NCBI GenBank assembly: GCA_030248295.1
Contig: JASANH010001408.1
Coordinates: forward strand, 1 to 64,000
Reading direction: 5' to 3'
From: Mesodorylaimus sp. YZB2_4
Lineage: Eukaryota; Nematoda; Enoplea; Dorylaimida; Dorylaimidae
Length of the DNA stretch: 64,000 nt
Shown here: positions 46,236-57,280 of the stretch, one piece after another
Layout: every line of letters begins with the position of its first letter
Position numbering within the stretch: the stretch's first letter is position 1
Position numbers and translations under genes: made by a program
Notes under the pieces: generated by a model
What the model was told of the DNA's origin: nothing
The model's input: the letters and a program-made list of their open reading frames with translations, nothing else
Database searches by the model: none

Positions 46236-47815
46236 CTATCGCAGAAAATATCCAACTCCTGATGGCTGTACTCTCATTTTGCATTTGGTCAGAAATTCTG
46301 ATGGCGCCAGGTTTACTATATCAAAATCAGGATACGTAAAAAGTTTTAAAAATTGTGTGAAGATTTTTAATAGGAACGAGAAGCCGACAATCATCCGCGG
46401 AAGCATCCAAGGAAAAGTCGGGATATCGATATTTGAGCTCCACAAGCAGAGGATCCATACGGGCGATAAATAATACAGGCCCAAGCACGCCCAAGGACGC
46501 CACTAACCACTGGCAAGTCAGCTGAGGCGCAGTCACGAATTGTGACATGCTGGGTTCGATTCCATAAATAGGACTTGATCCACGCAAGCAACTTGACTGC
46601 AACACGATGATGATTTCGGAGTGTCGACAATAAAGAGCAACGGGAAATCTTATCGAAGGCTTTAGCCAAATCGAGATAAACCGCAAGGACTAACTTATAA
46701 TTAGGACTATCCAACCAATCATAGATCTATTGCGCGGTAAAAATGACCGCAGTGTTGGTTCCTCGACGCTTTCCGAACCCATGCTGGTCAGGCGGAGTCT
46801 GAATAAATTTGTGCAGCAATCTGTCCGCATGTTTTTCTAATAATTTCGATAAAATCGACAGAAGCGATATCGGCCTATACTCACTGACTAACGACTTGTC
46901 CTCTGGCCTTGGTATTGGCACAACTTTTGCTAATTTCCGCATCGATGGAAAAATGCACGATTTAATCGATCTATTGAACAAAGCCGCGAGGGCAGGGCAA
47001 TGTGATGGTGCGATGTTTTTCAAAATCGACACCGTGAGACCGTCTCCACCAGGTCCACTACGGGATTTCAGTAGACGTATACAGTTAAAAAAGAATTTGC
47101 TAGGCACTGAATAGTCGGATTCATCAATAGTGATCAATAGTGACTGGCTCAAATATACCATAGTCGGTAGATTTAAAATTTCTCGCAAAGCGCTCATTGA
47201 ATGCATTTAAAATATCAGATCAACCAAAGATAGGGCAGCTCATATAATCCCGTAAAACTGTAGGAATCGATTGATCATGTGTTGCTAGCGCCCTGAAAGC
47301 GGCCCAAAAGTCGTCAGACGACTGATCATCAGTGAAAGTGTTAACAATAACATCTCGCTTTGCTTCATAAATTTTTTTCTTACATTGGCGTTGCAAATTT
47401 TTGAAAATGTACTCATCAGTGAGATTGCCATCTCGGTTCCAACGTTTATATGCCGCATTTTTCTCTTGTATGAGACGAAGCAGACAGCTAATCATCTAAG
47501 GACATCGCTTGTCCATGCGAACCAAACGTTTGGGCACATGCTAGTCCAGAACTGAATTTGGAGAGCTAGCCAATTGTTGGGAGGCATCGTCGACTGTTGA
47601 CGACGAGTTTACCAATCGCTTAAGGTCCAGGGTCGATATGTGATCATTAATTTTAGCCCAGTCCACTCGTTTGATCAGCGGAATGGAACCCCTGTCAGGC
47701 ACTCGTTTCTTTAAAGCCCCTGAGGCAAGAATCGATAATGTCGAGTGATCAGAAGTGGAAATGGGTGGCATCAGAAGTGGGAATGAAATCTCATCCGAAA
47801 AGGTCAAAGAAAAGA
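46236..47815 (-). pseudogene. Non-LTR retrotransposon (CR1/jockey-like LINE), broken
   Basis: Reading the minus strand from 47807: STSDHSTLSILASG is the end of an AP endonuclease domain (SDH). A linker with KNAAYKRWNRDG and KKIYEAKRD is typical of the region before reverse transcriptase. Then KSRSGPGGDGLTVSILKN, the palm entry VSEYRPISLLSILSKLLEKH, DQHGFGKRRGTNTAV, and VYLDLAKAFDKISRCSLL follow. The catalytic box appears as ADDCRLLVPI in a shifted frame near 46400. At least three frameshifts or stops break it. The endonuclease N-terminus and the end after the palm are missing. Confidence 0.8.
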
Positions 47816-48375
47816 AGTCAGAGAAAATCCTTGTCGGGTCAGGTTTGGGTTTTAAATTTTAGGTTTCGAGTCAGGTCAGGAACACCTTCCTTACCTGATC
47901 GGACCTAGTGGCTGAATTCACAAAAAAGTGGTGTAACTGAAAAGAATTGGGTGCAGTTCGATCGAGGGTGAAGGGGCACACATAATGGCCTGAATTCGAA
48001 CACGATCGCCCATAACTAGGCGCGGTGGGGGCCTAACCCAATTTAGGCCACAGGCCAGGCTAGCTTAAACGCTGTTCGATGTTAATGGCCAGAAAATTCC
48101 TACTGCAGTAAAAATCTAGCCATAATGGTGCAGGTGCGTGTTTTCTCGCTTTTTATAATTTCGCAACTTTGTCGCTTCCCACGCGACTGCGATTATAAGT
48201 GGACTCGGCCATATATGGCCGTAATTCTGTCACTTAAGCAGTCGATGCACAGATGCAAAATAGGTAGGGTTGGTTGCATACAAAATACGCCTACTTCACG
48301 CAAAGTTTGTGCATCGCATTGAAATTTGGATGTTTAAACCAGAACGGGATGTAATACAGTGGTTTAGAAGTTTGA
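47816..48375. other. No supported gene; GGGTCAGG-type low complexity
   Basis: Related to the patch at 10440-10520. Confidence 0.3.
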
Positions 48376-48379
48376 ATAC

Positions 48380-48855
48380 ATGGCAAATGTAGTTCAGGGG
48401 ATAACAAATGAGACTCGCTTGAATAAGCTAAAAAAAGCTGTGCACGCCAGAGCATTGAATATTGTGCAACACGCAGCAGCTAATGAGATCGATACGTACG
48501 ATCATGCGAAGGCTTTGTTGATAGACCGTTTGTCACAACCACATCAAGTAGCGCTGTACCGTCAACATTTTTTGACGAGATAAAAACAGAAGGAAGAAAC
48601 TGTGCAAGATTATCTGCGGGATTTGAGGCAATTAGTCAGGTTAGGTTTTCCCAATGAGCGAGAGGAAGCTCAGAATTTGGTTCCAAAGCAGCGGTTCGTG
48701 GAAGGCTTGAAAACCCCAGATTTAAAACATCCTAACTTCAAATTGCATAAGGTGCCATAGTTGAATATGAGTAATAATTTAGATCAGATGGTAACGGCCG
48801 TCAGTACAGCTGAGATAAACCAACGACTGTTTTCTTTGACTTCTTCAGCTAAGTA
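48380..48855 (+). pseudogene. LTR-retrotransposon gag (capsid region)
   Basis: The frame reads ETRLNKLKKAVHARALNIVQ then YDHAKALLIDRLSQP and, after one in-frame TAA, EETVQDYLRDLRQLVRLGFP with QRFVEGLKTPDLK. This is the retrotransposon gag helical core (family knowledge). It ends with tandem stops exactly where the direct repeat at 48848 begins. The nucleocapsid part is missing from this strand, but a matching type of sequence lies inverted at 49333-50040. Confidence 0.65.
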
Positions 48856-48927
48856 GTAATAAAGGGGGGTGACCAGCGAGTACTTTTGTGTGGCACTGTG
48901 TTGAAGCATAGGCAGTGTAAAGAAGCG
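48848..48927 (+). repeat. About 78-base direct repeat, copy 1
   Basis: AGCT(A/G)AGTAGTAATA…CACTGTGTTGAAGCAT…GTAAAGAAG is shared with 50069-50148, with few differences. A weaker third relative lies at 50790-50860. It could be an LTR remnant. Confidence 0.7.
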
Positions 48928-49332
48928 TGTATGTCTGTCAAAACTCGAATTCGTCTCCCAATTCCCGTTGCAAACGAGCGCGTAGTGGCTCTCTTTGCAG
49001 CATCGGTGATCGAGCTCCACGGGCCTACGGGGCAACAGCCTGTTACCAACAGAGTGTAACCCTGAATTAAAATGCGAAAAGGTAAACTCACAATATGATT
49101 TCCATCCTCTCCCTCCAAAGCGAGCTGCACTCCCTCGTTCGGTTGCCGCAGAACCATCTCTGCTGGTATTTGTTGTACTCCGGCTCCCGGTTGCATCGAA
49201 GCATCGAGCAACTGCTCAGCCTGAGCGAGAATTTGTGGGTCCTGGTGCACGTGCAATTGTGGCTGTTCGCCTTGAGCCAAGATTTGCTGGTTTGGCTGCG
49301 CAACTTAAAGATCGTTTGGTGCGTCTAGCGGA

Positions 49333-50040
49333 TCAGCGGCGACCACCACGACCGGTGCAACTGGTATGGCTGGCGCAGGTAACGGTACAACGACCTGCCC
49401 TTCTCCTGGTGCGGCTGGCATGGCTAGGGCTTGTCTCCTGCGTGCATACAAAATCATACTCTTTATATGGTTGGAACGTTGCAAAAATATAGTCATTGAA
49501 TGGCATCGCGAAGTCCCCTACGACTGTGACCTCCTCACTTTCCTCTATCTCGTCTTCCAAAGCTGCACCCTGTGCTTGAGCGTTTTGTGCCCTGCTCTGC
49601 AATCTTTGATTGTGAATCCTTTGACTAGCTGACGTGCTAGGTTTACTTCCCGAAAGTCCTCGATTCATACTCACAGGTGCAACTTGATTGTTCGCCTGAT
49701 TCGCTAACAAAACTGGACTCTGACCACTCAATCGATCACGGGCAGCAGTATAGCGAGAACAGTCGCGACGATAATGATTGCGTCTGACGCAGTAGTCGCT
49801 CGCTTGACGGCCATTTTCTCCGAACATGCGTCGAGCGGTCACGATGACTCGACACTCTCCAGTTGGATGGGGAAACTCATTATAGGCGCACAGTTGTTGA
49901 GATTGCAACGGCTGCGGTTGGTGATGATTGTTTCCTTGCGGATTCACGCCTCCTCGGCCACCTCGATATCCTTCGCGGGCCAGACCTCCACGAACTGCAG
50001 TGCCGCGTCCTCCGGCAATCATTGCATGAATTCCTCCCAT
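49333..50040 (-). pseudogene. Gag nucleocapsid fragment, inverted
   Basis: A minus-strand frame of 235 codons, Gly/Arg-rich at the start (RGGLAREGYRGGRGG), with a partial zinc knuckle DYCVRRNHYRRDC: second Cys, His and third Cys of CX2CX4HX4C are in place, while the first Cys position is Ser. An acidic Glu-rich patch follows. It appears to be the C-terminal half of a gag like the one on the plus strand at 48380-48855, but inverted and bounded by the direct repeats. A second minus-strand frame (49280-48849) continues in another phase. Confidence 0.5.
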
Positions 50041-50068
50041 TATGTCTGCTTTTGAAGCATTGGCAATG

Positions 50069-50148
50069 ATAGCTGAGTAGTAATAGAGGGGGTGACCAGC
50101 GAGTACTTTTGTGTGGCACTGTGTTGAAGCATGGGCAGTGTAAAGAAG
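50069..50148 (+). repeat. About 78-base direct repeat, copy 2
   Basis: Same unit as at 48848-48927, same orientation. Confidence 0.7.
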
Positions 50149-51283
50149 TCACGTTACTGTCACGCTGAAGCCACCTACAGTAGGCCTGGAGCAGGTACAG
50201 TAATCCTAAAATAGTCAAAGGACAGAGACATGTCTTTTGAACTTTTTTAATCGGCGAAGGACTGACGAGCTGATTTTTTTTTCTCCAAACTAAAAATGTG
50301 ACTGGCGAAGCTTAAAATATTATTTCTGTTCCCTTTTCTTCGTTGAAGGTTACATAAAACTTTTGTTTATTTATATTTTTTTATATTTATAACATTTATT
50401 TATTTCTTCGTTACATTTGTTGTGCATTGCTTGGATAATCTTGTGGCATTCTGTTTATTCTTTTTGATTTTTTCAATTATGCATTCGTTAAAAGTTTTAA
50501 AAACTTTTTTGTCCAGTGCAATGTTTGTACAATCTCATGACATCCTGTTTATTTATTTACTGAAAAGCTGCACAAACTGAGTGTGAAGTTTTAAAATTAT
50601 ATCACTGACCACAGAGTGCAACCATAAAGTGTGAAGTGCTGTGTAAAGAGTTGTGTGTCCTGATGATACTGCATCCGACAGTATGCATGCTCCATGCGAT
50701 CCCGTGCGGCGTGGTGCAGCATGCGGTCTACGCGACTGGGTTCTAAACTATAAAATCGTCAGGGGACTGACGAGAGGATTTTAGGGGCAATTGTATGGTG
50801 ACACTATGTTAAAGTATAGGTGGGATCCAAGTGTGAAGAGCGGTATGTCTTAATTACTGCATACTACAGTAACCTGACAGTATGCGTGAGGCAGGCGATC
50901 ATACAGTTTGGGATTAACATGCGATCTTACGCGACCAGGATTCAAACTATGAAGCTTTGTTAAGTGTAAAGGGCTGCCAATAGGATGTCCTACAGTAAGC
51001 GTGCAGATATCGATCCGTTGCAGTAAATTGAGGGTTGGATATTACTGTATCTTACAGTACCCTATGTACGCGCGCGCAGCAGGCGATCCATTGCAGGATT
51101 ATTTGTATGATAGACGTGTTCAAGCTCAGTCAAGGTCCTGAGCGCGCGATCTAATGTCAGCAAAGAATATAATGCGAACTAAATGTGTATTTTATCGTGT
51201 GCAGTTCTGTGCCAATCCATACATACTTGGGGCAAGCAATAAGTTTACGTCACATTTTGGTTAAAATCATACAAAACATTCTA
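50149..51283. other. No gene; AT-rich DNA and two diverged units of about 200 bases
   Basis: 50340-50540 is T-rich. Units at about 50625-50755 and 50829-50957 share GTGTGAAG…CAGTATGC…ACGCGAC…AAACTAT. They may belong to the same family as the 78-base repeats. Confidence 0.4.
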
Positions 51284-51640
51284 TCATTCAGTGTCCATAT
51301 CTTCAGACTCTTCAACTAAGCCCAGCCTCTTGCCCAAGTCGCAGAACATATCTGCAAAAGCGTCACTGTCAAACTTGATCTTCAAAGGTAGCACATCAGA
51401 ACTAGCTGGATTGAAACACAATAAAACCATGTCTTGCATTTTGTAAACAGCCATGATTGATTGACATCTATACCAAATGGGACAGTCTTTTCTTAACTGC
51501 AATTCTCCAGTCTTATCTCTTTCCAAAAAGTAGTCTCCCCTTTCATCCACCAATTCGTTGACTGTCTTGGGTCTGGCTTTGGGATGCTGATGGATGAATT
51601 TGACAAGAATTGGCCATTGCTTTTCACCTTCAACGGCCAT
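51284..51640 (-). CDS. Unidentified 118-residue protein at left of Polinton region
   Basis: From the ATG at 51640 the frame encodes 118 residues, mixed alpha/beta in appearance (KTVNELVDERGDYFLERDKT, then CPIWYRCQSIMAVYKMQDMV), with an acidic C-terminus (EESEDMDTE). The frame stays open upstream to 51868, running into the GTACCCCTC repeats, so a longer start cannot be excluded. It has five cysteines and no known domain. It lies divergent from the zinc-finger gene, sharing its 5' side. Polintons often carry such lineage-specific genes. Confidence 0.45.
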   Translation of the reverse strand: MAVEGEKQWPILVKFIHQHPKARPKTVNELVDERGDYFLERDKTGELQLRKDCPIWYRCQSIMAVYKMQDMVLLCFNPASSDVLPLKIKFDSDAFADMFCDLGKRLGLVEESEDMDTE

Positions 51641-51849
51641 GGCGTGAGGCTGGGATTGCAACAACATTGATGATTTCCATGGCAGAAGGTTACATGGCTT
51701 CAAAGTTATTCTTTTTCTGCAAGAGAATCGCAGCCGTCGCACATACAATGACAAAGCGTCTTGAATGGACATTTCACTCTGCTCAACGACCACTTGGCAA
51801 CACATCAGAACAGAGCAGTGACTCATTCCCATTGGGCGCTTCTTAAATA

Positions 51850-51915
51850 GCAATAAAGTACCCCTCAAAGGAACCCCCTTCTAAAAAGTACCCCTCAAAA
51901 GAACCCCCCTTTTCA
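51850..51915. repeat. GTACCCCTCAA repeat cluster, left
   Basis: Two units AAAGTACCCCTCAAA(A/G)GAACCCCC. The same core recurs five times at 53628-53705. The two clusters bracket the zinc-finger/OTU gene. Confidence 0.7.
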
Positions 51916-52019
51916 AGATCTATAAATTGAACTGAATTCATGTCGTAATCATTGTTTTCTCGTGACTGGAAAAAGGTTGGCTTAAGTCATTTCAGCCAAA
52001 AAATTCATTTTCTTTCAAA

Positions 52020-53403
52020 ATGTCCTTTTTTAAACCTATTGGACACGATCATCTCTCTCAATGCCCTATTTGTGGGAAATGGTTTCTAGGCGTTGGCAAC
52101 TTATCCAAGCATTTGAAGAGTCATCAACCCAGTACTTCAGGCGCCTTGACAAATAAACGCCAGAAAACTATTTCTACCAGCCCTCACGCCACTATCAGCT
52201 GTCCTACTTGCGGCAAGTCCATGAGATCTGACACGTTGAAGCGTCATATTGAAAACCCACAAGTCTGTGGAATGCTGCTATGATTGCCCCTTCTGTGAGT
52301 TTCAAGGTGCCCACAACTTGGACTATCTGAAAGGCCATTACAGAAGAAAGCATAATCATGAAAATTTTCTTTGCAAGAAATGTGGTCAGCAATTTACTGA
52401 ATTTGGATTCTGGGAAAACGACCATTTGGATGGTAACTGTCAAATCAGATTTAAACGTCCAACTGGTGGTCCATACCTACCAAATTTGATCGCTGAAGAT
52501 ATCGCAAACTATCAAACTGATTCACTGGTTATGCCTAATGACGATCATCCAATCTGGGATTATTTGCCACTGTTACCTTACTTACCAGAGGCCAAGGCAG
52601 AAATAAAAAAATACTGGATGGATATTCACACTCATTTTGACAACAAGTCTCAAATTGTTCAGAAGTATGTATTTAGAGTAGCAGGCTCTGATGTCACCGA
52701 CTTTAACTTGGGTCAAGCCTTACGCTTTATATACTCCAAAGTTACTTACGCATTCAATTTTAATGTTGGTTGGACTTACCTATTACATAATGATCATGAA
52801 AGCGAATTCAAAGTTTTCACCGCTCAGAAGGAGATGAATGAGTTGTTTGATAAAAATGTATTTGTGCATGACCTGGAGACTCTAAAGCTAGCTATGGAAA
52901 AGGTTGATGAATACAACGATTTTAGCTATTTAGCAGATATTTTTGGACGACCTGATACCAAGTGGCGATACATTTGTCCTTTATCTTTTTGCTTTTATAT
53001 TTATATCAGACCTGGTTTTATTGCTGGCAAGGGTCACAAACGCTTGCCTGATTACATAAACCAAAACAAAAATATCAATGCCATGGAGCGTGACAAAAAT
53101 GGAAATTATTTTTCTGATAATTTATGCTTTTTCAGAACTATAGTTAAAGGTACTGGAGGCGACTGTAATGATATGGATGTTGTTATTTCCGCTTATGAAA
53201 AATATGGGCGTTCTGTGGGTGGTCCTTTTTGGACTGATTATGCTGGTATGACTGAGGAGGAAGTGCCAGTGGCTGAGAAAATTTTTAGTGTTAATGTGCA
53301 ACTTGTAAAATTGTTGCCTGGCAATGCATACATTATGTTGAGGAAAGCTACTGATCCAAGCTTACCTACTCTTAATATGTTCCTGCATTTGTTTGATGAC
53401 TAA
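52020..53403 (+). CDS. Zinc-finger/OTU-like protein resembling the N-terminus of Polinton DNA polymerase B
   Basis: The ATG at 52020 starts two C2H2 fingers (CPICGKWF…HLKSH; CPTCGKSM…LKRHI). After a one-base shift in an AAAACCC run near 52254 the frame continues to 53403 with a third finger (CPFCEFQG…HYRRKH) and a C…C…H…C fourth. The middle is alpha/beta of unknown fold. Near the C-terminus DNLCFFRTIVKG, then a GGPFWTDYAG…EVPVAEKIF block, matches the OTU-like 'nlCLFRalA … ipxvE' layout found before the exonuclease domain of protein-primed polymerases in Polintons. The protein stops at MFLHLFDD and an AATAAA follows 30 bases later. It is thus a stand-alone or truncated protein with no polymerase domain. 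Confidence 0.6.
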
Positions 53404-53432
53404 ATGGCAGAGCATTTGGAACTGGCTGCATG

Positions 53433-53438
53433 AATAAA
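53433..53438 (+). terminator. Poly(A) signal after zinc-finger/OTU gene
   Basis: AATAAA about 30 bases after the stop codon at 53401-53403. Confidence 0.5.
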
Positions 53439-53627
53439 AAGTTTGCTTTTTTTGAAATAATTTGATCAGCGCCAACAAACCATTTATTCAACGCAATTAA
53501 GAGAAGCGGAGCAGACTAAGAAATCAAAACAAAAGTGACTAGTTTAATTATGATAATCAGTTCTGAAAAAATTTTCTGAGATCGATCAAGTGGGGTTGCG
53601 AAAAAAGAAAAAATATTTCCCTTAAAA

Positions 53628-53705
53628 GTACCCCTCAAGACAGTACCCCTCAAGAAAGTACCCCTCAAGAAAGTACCCCTCAAAAAGTACCCCCTTAGCA
53701 CCCCT
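53628..53705. repeat. GTACCCCTCAA repeat cluster, right (period about 16)
   Basis: Five tandem copies of the core AAGAAAGTACCCCTC with small changes. Read on the minus strand they give LRGTF repeats, which I treat as non-coding. Confidence 0.8.
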
Positions 53706-53759
53706 CACGAATGTATGTATATATATATCAAGGGTCAAAACGGATAGACAAAAAAGGAA

Positions 53760-54199
53760 ATGGTTCTTCCAATGAATTATAGACTTTCCACAAGAAAACT
53801 GAAAGCCTTGTTTCGGGCCAGACGTCAATCTTCTTCTAAGCCAGCCAACAAACTATCCACTCAAAAACGATTAGCTAAAGATGTCGCCATTCCTGTCGGA
53901 CAAAACTCTAAGCATCAAGAAATCTCAAGGGCGTTCCGGCAAGTTTTCTCCAACGTGAAGCGCCACCAGCTCAACATGGTCATCGGGTCAACATCAAGAG
54001 TTCAAAGACGAAGAGCGAGAATTTGAAAAAAGCTACAGAAGCAGAATGGCGGTTGATTCCCGTCGACGTTCCACCAATACGTCAAAGAAGCCCAGCATTC
54101 ATGAATAAGAACGTCAAGTACGACCAGATGCGTTTCCAAGCTCCTTTCAAATTACATCATTATGTGGGGTTCTGCGCTAAATCAGGTCTGTTCTAACCG
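53760..54199 (+). pseudogene. Basic protein, frame split, Polinton-associated
   Basis: From the ATG at 53760 an Arg/Lys/Ser-rich frame (RLSTRKLKALFRARRQSSSK) is open to 54026. The next frame, from at least 53940, continues with ENLKKATEAEWRLIPVDVPP and KYDQMRFQAPFKLHHYVGFC to a TAA at about 54199. The second half looks strongly coding, so one indel or a small unseen intron probably separates two halves of one protein of about 145 residues. Its high positive charge would suit a DNA-packaging or virion protein; this is inference. The start lies just after the repeat cluster. Confidence 0.45.
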
Positions 54200-54724
54200 T
54201 AAGTGCAATTATGATGATGAATATATACAGTATATGTTTCGGCTGAGGCGTACTTTTTGTTCTAAGAATGTTTTACTGATCAGCTCAACGGTGTCTTTGG
54301 GTCATACGTATCTTGTAAACAGTGTTGTAGACCGAAAGACAATAGCAGTGTAATTCATTCTTGTCAGCTAATTATAAGTTAGATTTGTCAGGAAGCGAAC
54401 AGTTACAGCGACTCAAGTATCCAACTTCCAATTCCCAAGCAAGCAACTGGCAGTGCAAGCCAATCTAATTTGTGCACCTTAGTTTCACAGCTCTCGTGCA
54501 CCTGGCTCCATGAATTTACTGACACGCACAAGAGAAAGTAGCATGCTTTTTTTTCTAAAACACAAGCCTGACCCGAAACATCCACGCAGACAGACAGACA
54601 GACAGACATATCTAAAACGAACAAGCCATCCACTGTCAAACGTACCTTCTAGTCACATTTAACTTTCGGCGAGAAAAAACTCGAAAAAACTTTTAAAATA
54701 TCATCTCAATTCACGAACTTGAAA
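54200..54724. other. Intergenic spacer
   Basis: Contains a short ACAG microsatellite at 54588-54607. No gene recognised. Confidence 0.35.
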
Positions 54725-55925
54725 ATGGCATCTTGGAATCCGAGTAGCGACGATTCTGATTCGGAACACGAAAGCGATCATGAGCCGAGAAATGACCCCG
54801 ATTCAACGATCGAGCCTGGCCCGGCACCTGCTAAAAAAAAAAGAAAAACGACAAATATCTTTGCCAGTATGAAGCCCCTAGTTAGAAGTAGGTAGACTGT
54901 GCTCCCAATAAAAAAAACCACCCTCTTCAGAGTTATTGATCAAAAAACGGGTAAGATACTCGGACGCCGATTATCAAAAAATGGAAAAGGGCGTCACGAA
55001 TTCACGAAACATAATCTAAAACCTCCGGGGCGAGGCTATCGCGAATCACCCTCAAAACGCAAGGTTTTGACGAAAAATGAAAAAGGAAACGAAACTGTTT
55101 ACCAAAGAAGCGCTAAGGTACGAGAAAATCTACAGCAACAGCCACTGAGTAGCCTAACGTAACTCAAAGTCCGTAAATTTACCTACGTACATCAACTGTG
55201 TGCAGGGTGCTTCTTTTAGAAAAAGCAGGACGATCCAAGAATCGATTCATCTGATCAACAAGCGATTGCGGAAGCCGAGCAGCCTAAATAGGATGCTCCT
55301 GATACGGAAGGTCCGAGTGACAACGAGATACTGGCGGAGTTTTTTTATTTAGAAAATGTAGGAAAACTAACTATCGAAACTACAGAACATAAATACCACT
55401 AAATACGAGTACAGTATATGGTTTTAATTAGGTCGATGAAGCTGCTATCAAAAGTCAGCAGAATCACTTGCTTACCAGCCAAAACGAACAGGAAGAGGTA
55501 CAACGAGAGATACCCGTTCAATCCCAGTTGGATCATCAAGAAGTAAACACAACCTTACGAACAGATAGCAGGACATGCTTTGACTCCCTCACATTTTAGA
55601 TGGGATTCGTCGACGAACAAATCGGAGCAGAAGTATGTAAACGGCATATAGTATAAAAAGGGAAAATAGCACATAAGTATTTTTGGTCCGATGGACTTTT
55701 TATTCAGGCGAATCCAATCGAAGAAGAATGCAAAGTTCAGGAATGATTCGAGGGACAGAATTGTCAAAACGAAAATTTGGGCGACTTAAATCAGATTCCC
55801 TTGGTAAAAAACCACTTTTAAAAATTCAAAATTGGCACTTTAAGTAGTAGTTACAGGACGACGAAATCTATTCCGATGCATTTTGGGAAGATGTCGAAAA
55901 AATAATATCGGAAACCATGTTTTAA
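54725..55925 (+). pseudogene. Seven-exon gene for an acidic nuclear-type protein, two in-frame stops
   Basis: Exons: 54725-54891, 54931-55117, 55220-55357, 55432-55542, 55600-55632, 55708-55803 and 55857-55925. Introns are 39-102 bases, GT-AG; splicing intron 1 removes an apparent TAG, and all the others are phase 0. The product begins with an acidic Ser/Asp stretch (SSDDSDSEHESDHEP), has the NLS-like AKKKRKT, a basic central part (KILGRRLSKNGKGRHEF) and an acidic Gln/Glu-rich C-terminal half ending in TMF. TAG at 55289-55291 and TGA at 55744-55746 interrupt an otherwise consistent frame. No known domain. It may be captured Polinton cargo or a host gene lying between elements. Confidence 0.5.
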
Positions 55926-56317
55926 AAAAAGGAAGAGGAAAATAGACGAGACGAAATTTAAGAGAAGGCTTAGGTAGAAAGGCGTAGGAGCTAAATGTTG
56001 CTACGCTTGCTAGCGCACGCCATTTTTGAAATGTCGGTAAAATATAGTTTCAGAAACAAAGTGTTCAGCTCAAATATGACATTACGGCATTATGCATTCG
56101 AAACAGAAAGAAATTGCAAACATGACGTGCTGTAGTGCTGTCGGCAATACTTTCTGCGTGGACACACAGAGGTCACTCATGACATGCCAGATTATTGCCT
56201 TAGCATTCCCTGAACATTAATTTTGATAGTGCGATTAAAACGCAGCAAACACAAAATGACCAATGGGCGGTGCAAAATAACAGAACTGTCATAGTCAATT
56301 TGCAACCGTAGGTTGCC
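55926..56317. other. Spacer downstream of capsid gene
   Basis: No coding feature recognised. Confidence 0.3.
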
Positions 56318-57280
56318 CTATTCGTTGGTCGGCTTCAAAGTACTCCCACATTCGTCAAAGCGTTCCAAGTTAAAGCACATGATGGTTGAGTAATTACCAT
56401 AATTTTCGTAACTGATTTCTGACATGCCCGCTTTTTCCAGAGAGCAGCCCGAGTTCAAAAAAAAGTCCAAGTACATGCGCAAATAATCATTTTTTACAAA
56501 GTCACACTGGTATGGTGCTGTAACTAATAAGCCATTTTTCTCCAGGGCGACGTTTTTCATATTGTATGGCTGGAACATGAACGGATTGTTGGCTATGGGT
56601 CCAGCGAAATCACGTTGCATTAACTGCACAATTTCCAGGCGAGAAGGCAGTAAGCCCTCGTAGATGCAAGCGTCCACCGATAAGACATTTTCAGGTACAA
56701 TTAAAGGTTTAAGGATGGTGTCATTGAAGCTATAGGCGGCCGGCGTGGTCATCAGTCGTCGTTCCATGGCTGCAAAGGATGTGTCGTGCAGTCTGATGCG
56801 GCGGACGTGCAAATAGGCTCGTTCAATGGTAACTGTGAAATCTTCTTTTTTAGCAGGATCTATCATGTACAAAATGAAGGCCTTTGGATCTCGTCGGAAC
56901 AGGCGAATGACCATCTCGACACCCGGAATCATATATTTACGAATCTTGAAAAAGTCCAGCCGAATAGGCCCGATCAGGTGACCAGCGCCACTGTCATAGT
57001 ATGGCTTGAAGGTGTCCAATAATTCGGGTGAGAGTCCTTGCAGGCCACCATCGTACCACCCACTGCTACTCAACCACGATTTCCTTTGATCATACGAGTA
57101 ATTGGACAAAACATCCAAATAAGCACTCCAGGGCAAGCAGCTGCTGTTTTGCAGAACCAGCTGATTGTTTAAATAAACAGTCACACCAGAAAACATGGAC
57201 ATTAACACATTTGGTACCAAGCCGATCTGTTTTGTTGTGGGTATGCCTTTCTCCGTTTCTTTATCAGTTACATACTGAAT
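56318..57280 (-). pseudogene. Polinton major capsid protein, C-terminal part (split by LINE)
   Basis: The minus strand encodes the bulk of an F54H12.2-like major capsid (double jelly-roll) protein of Polintons: SMFSGVTVYLNNQLV, then HLIGPIRLDFFKIRKYMIPG, VEMVIRLFRRDPKAFIL, ERAYLHVRRIRLHDTSF, EGLLPSRLEIVQL and NNPFMFQPYN in family order. The open frame extends to an ATG at 57334, but 57281-57334 is antisense LINE sequence, so that start is spurious. The stop is TAG at 56318-56320. Role: icosahedral shell building in Polinton virion-like particles (known of the family). Together with 62833-63053 the gene would have had about 389 codons. Confidence 0.8.
57267..57280 (+). repeat. LINE target-site duplication, left
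   Basis: GTTACATACTGAAT, identical to 62833-62846. Confidence 0.9.

Noticed and set aside
53628-53705. CRISPR-like array or LRGTF-repeat protein
   Set aside because: Units are contiguous with no spacers, the sequence is eukaryotic, and the repeat ORF is a by-product of a 16-base period.
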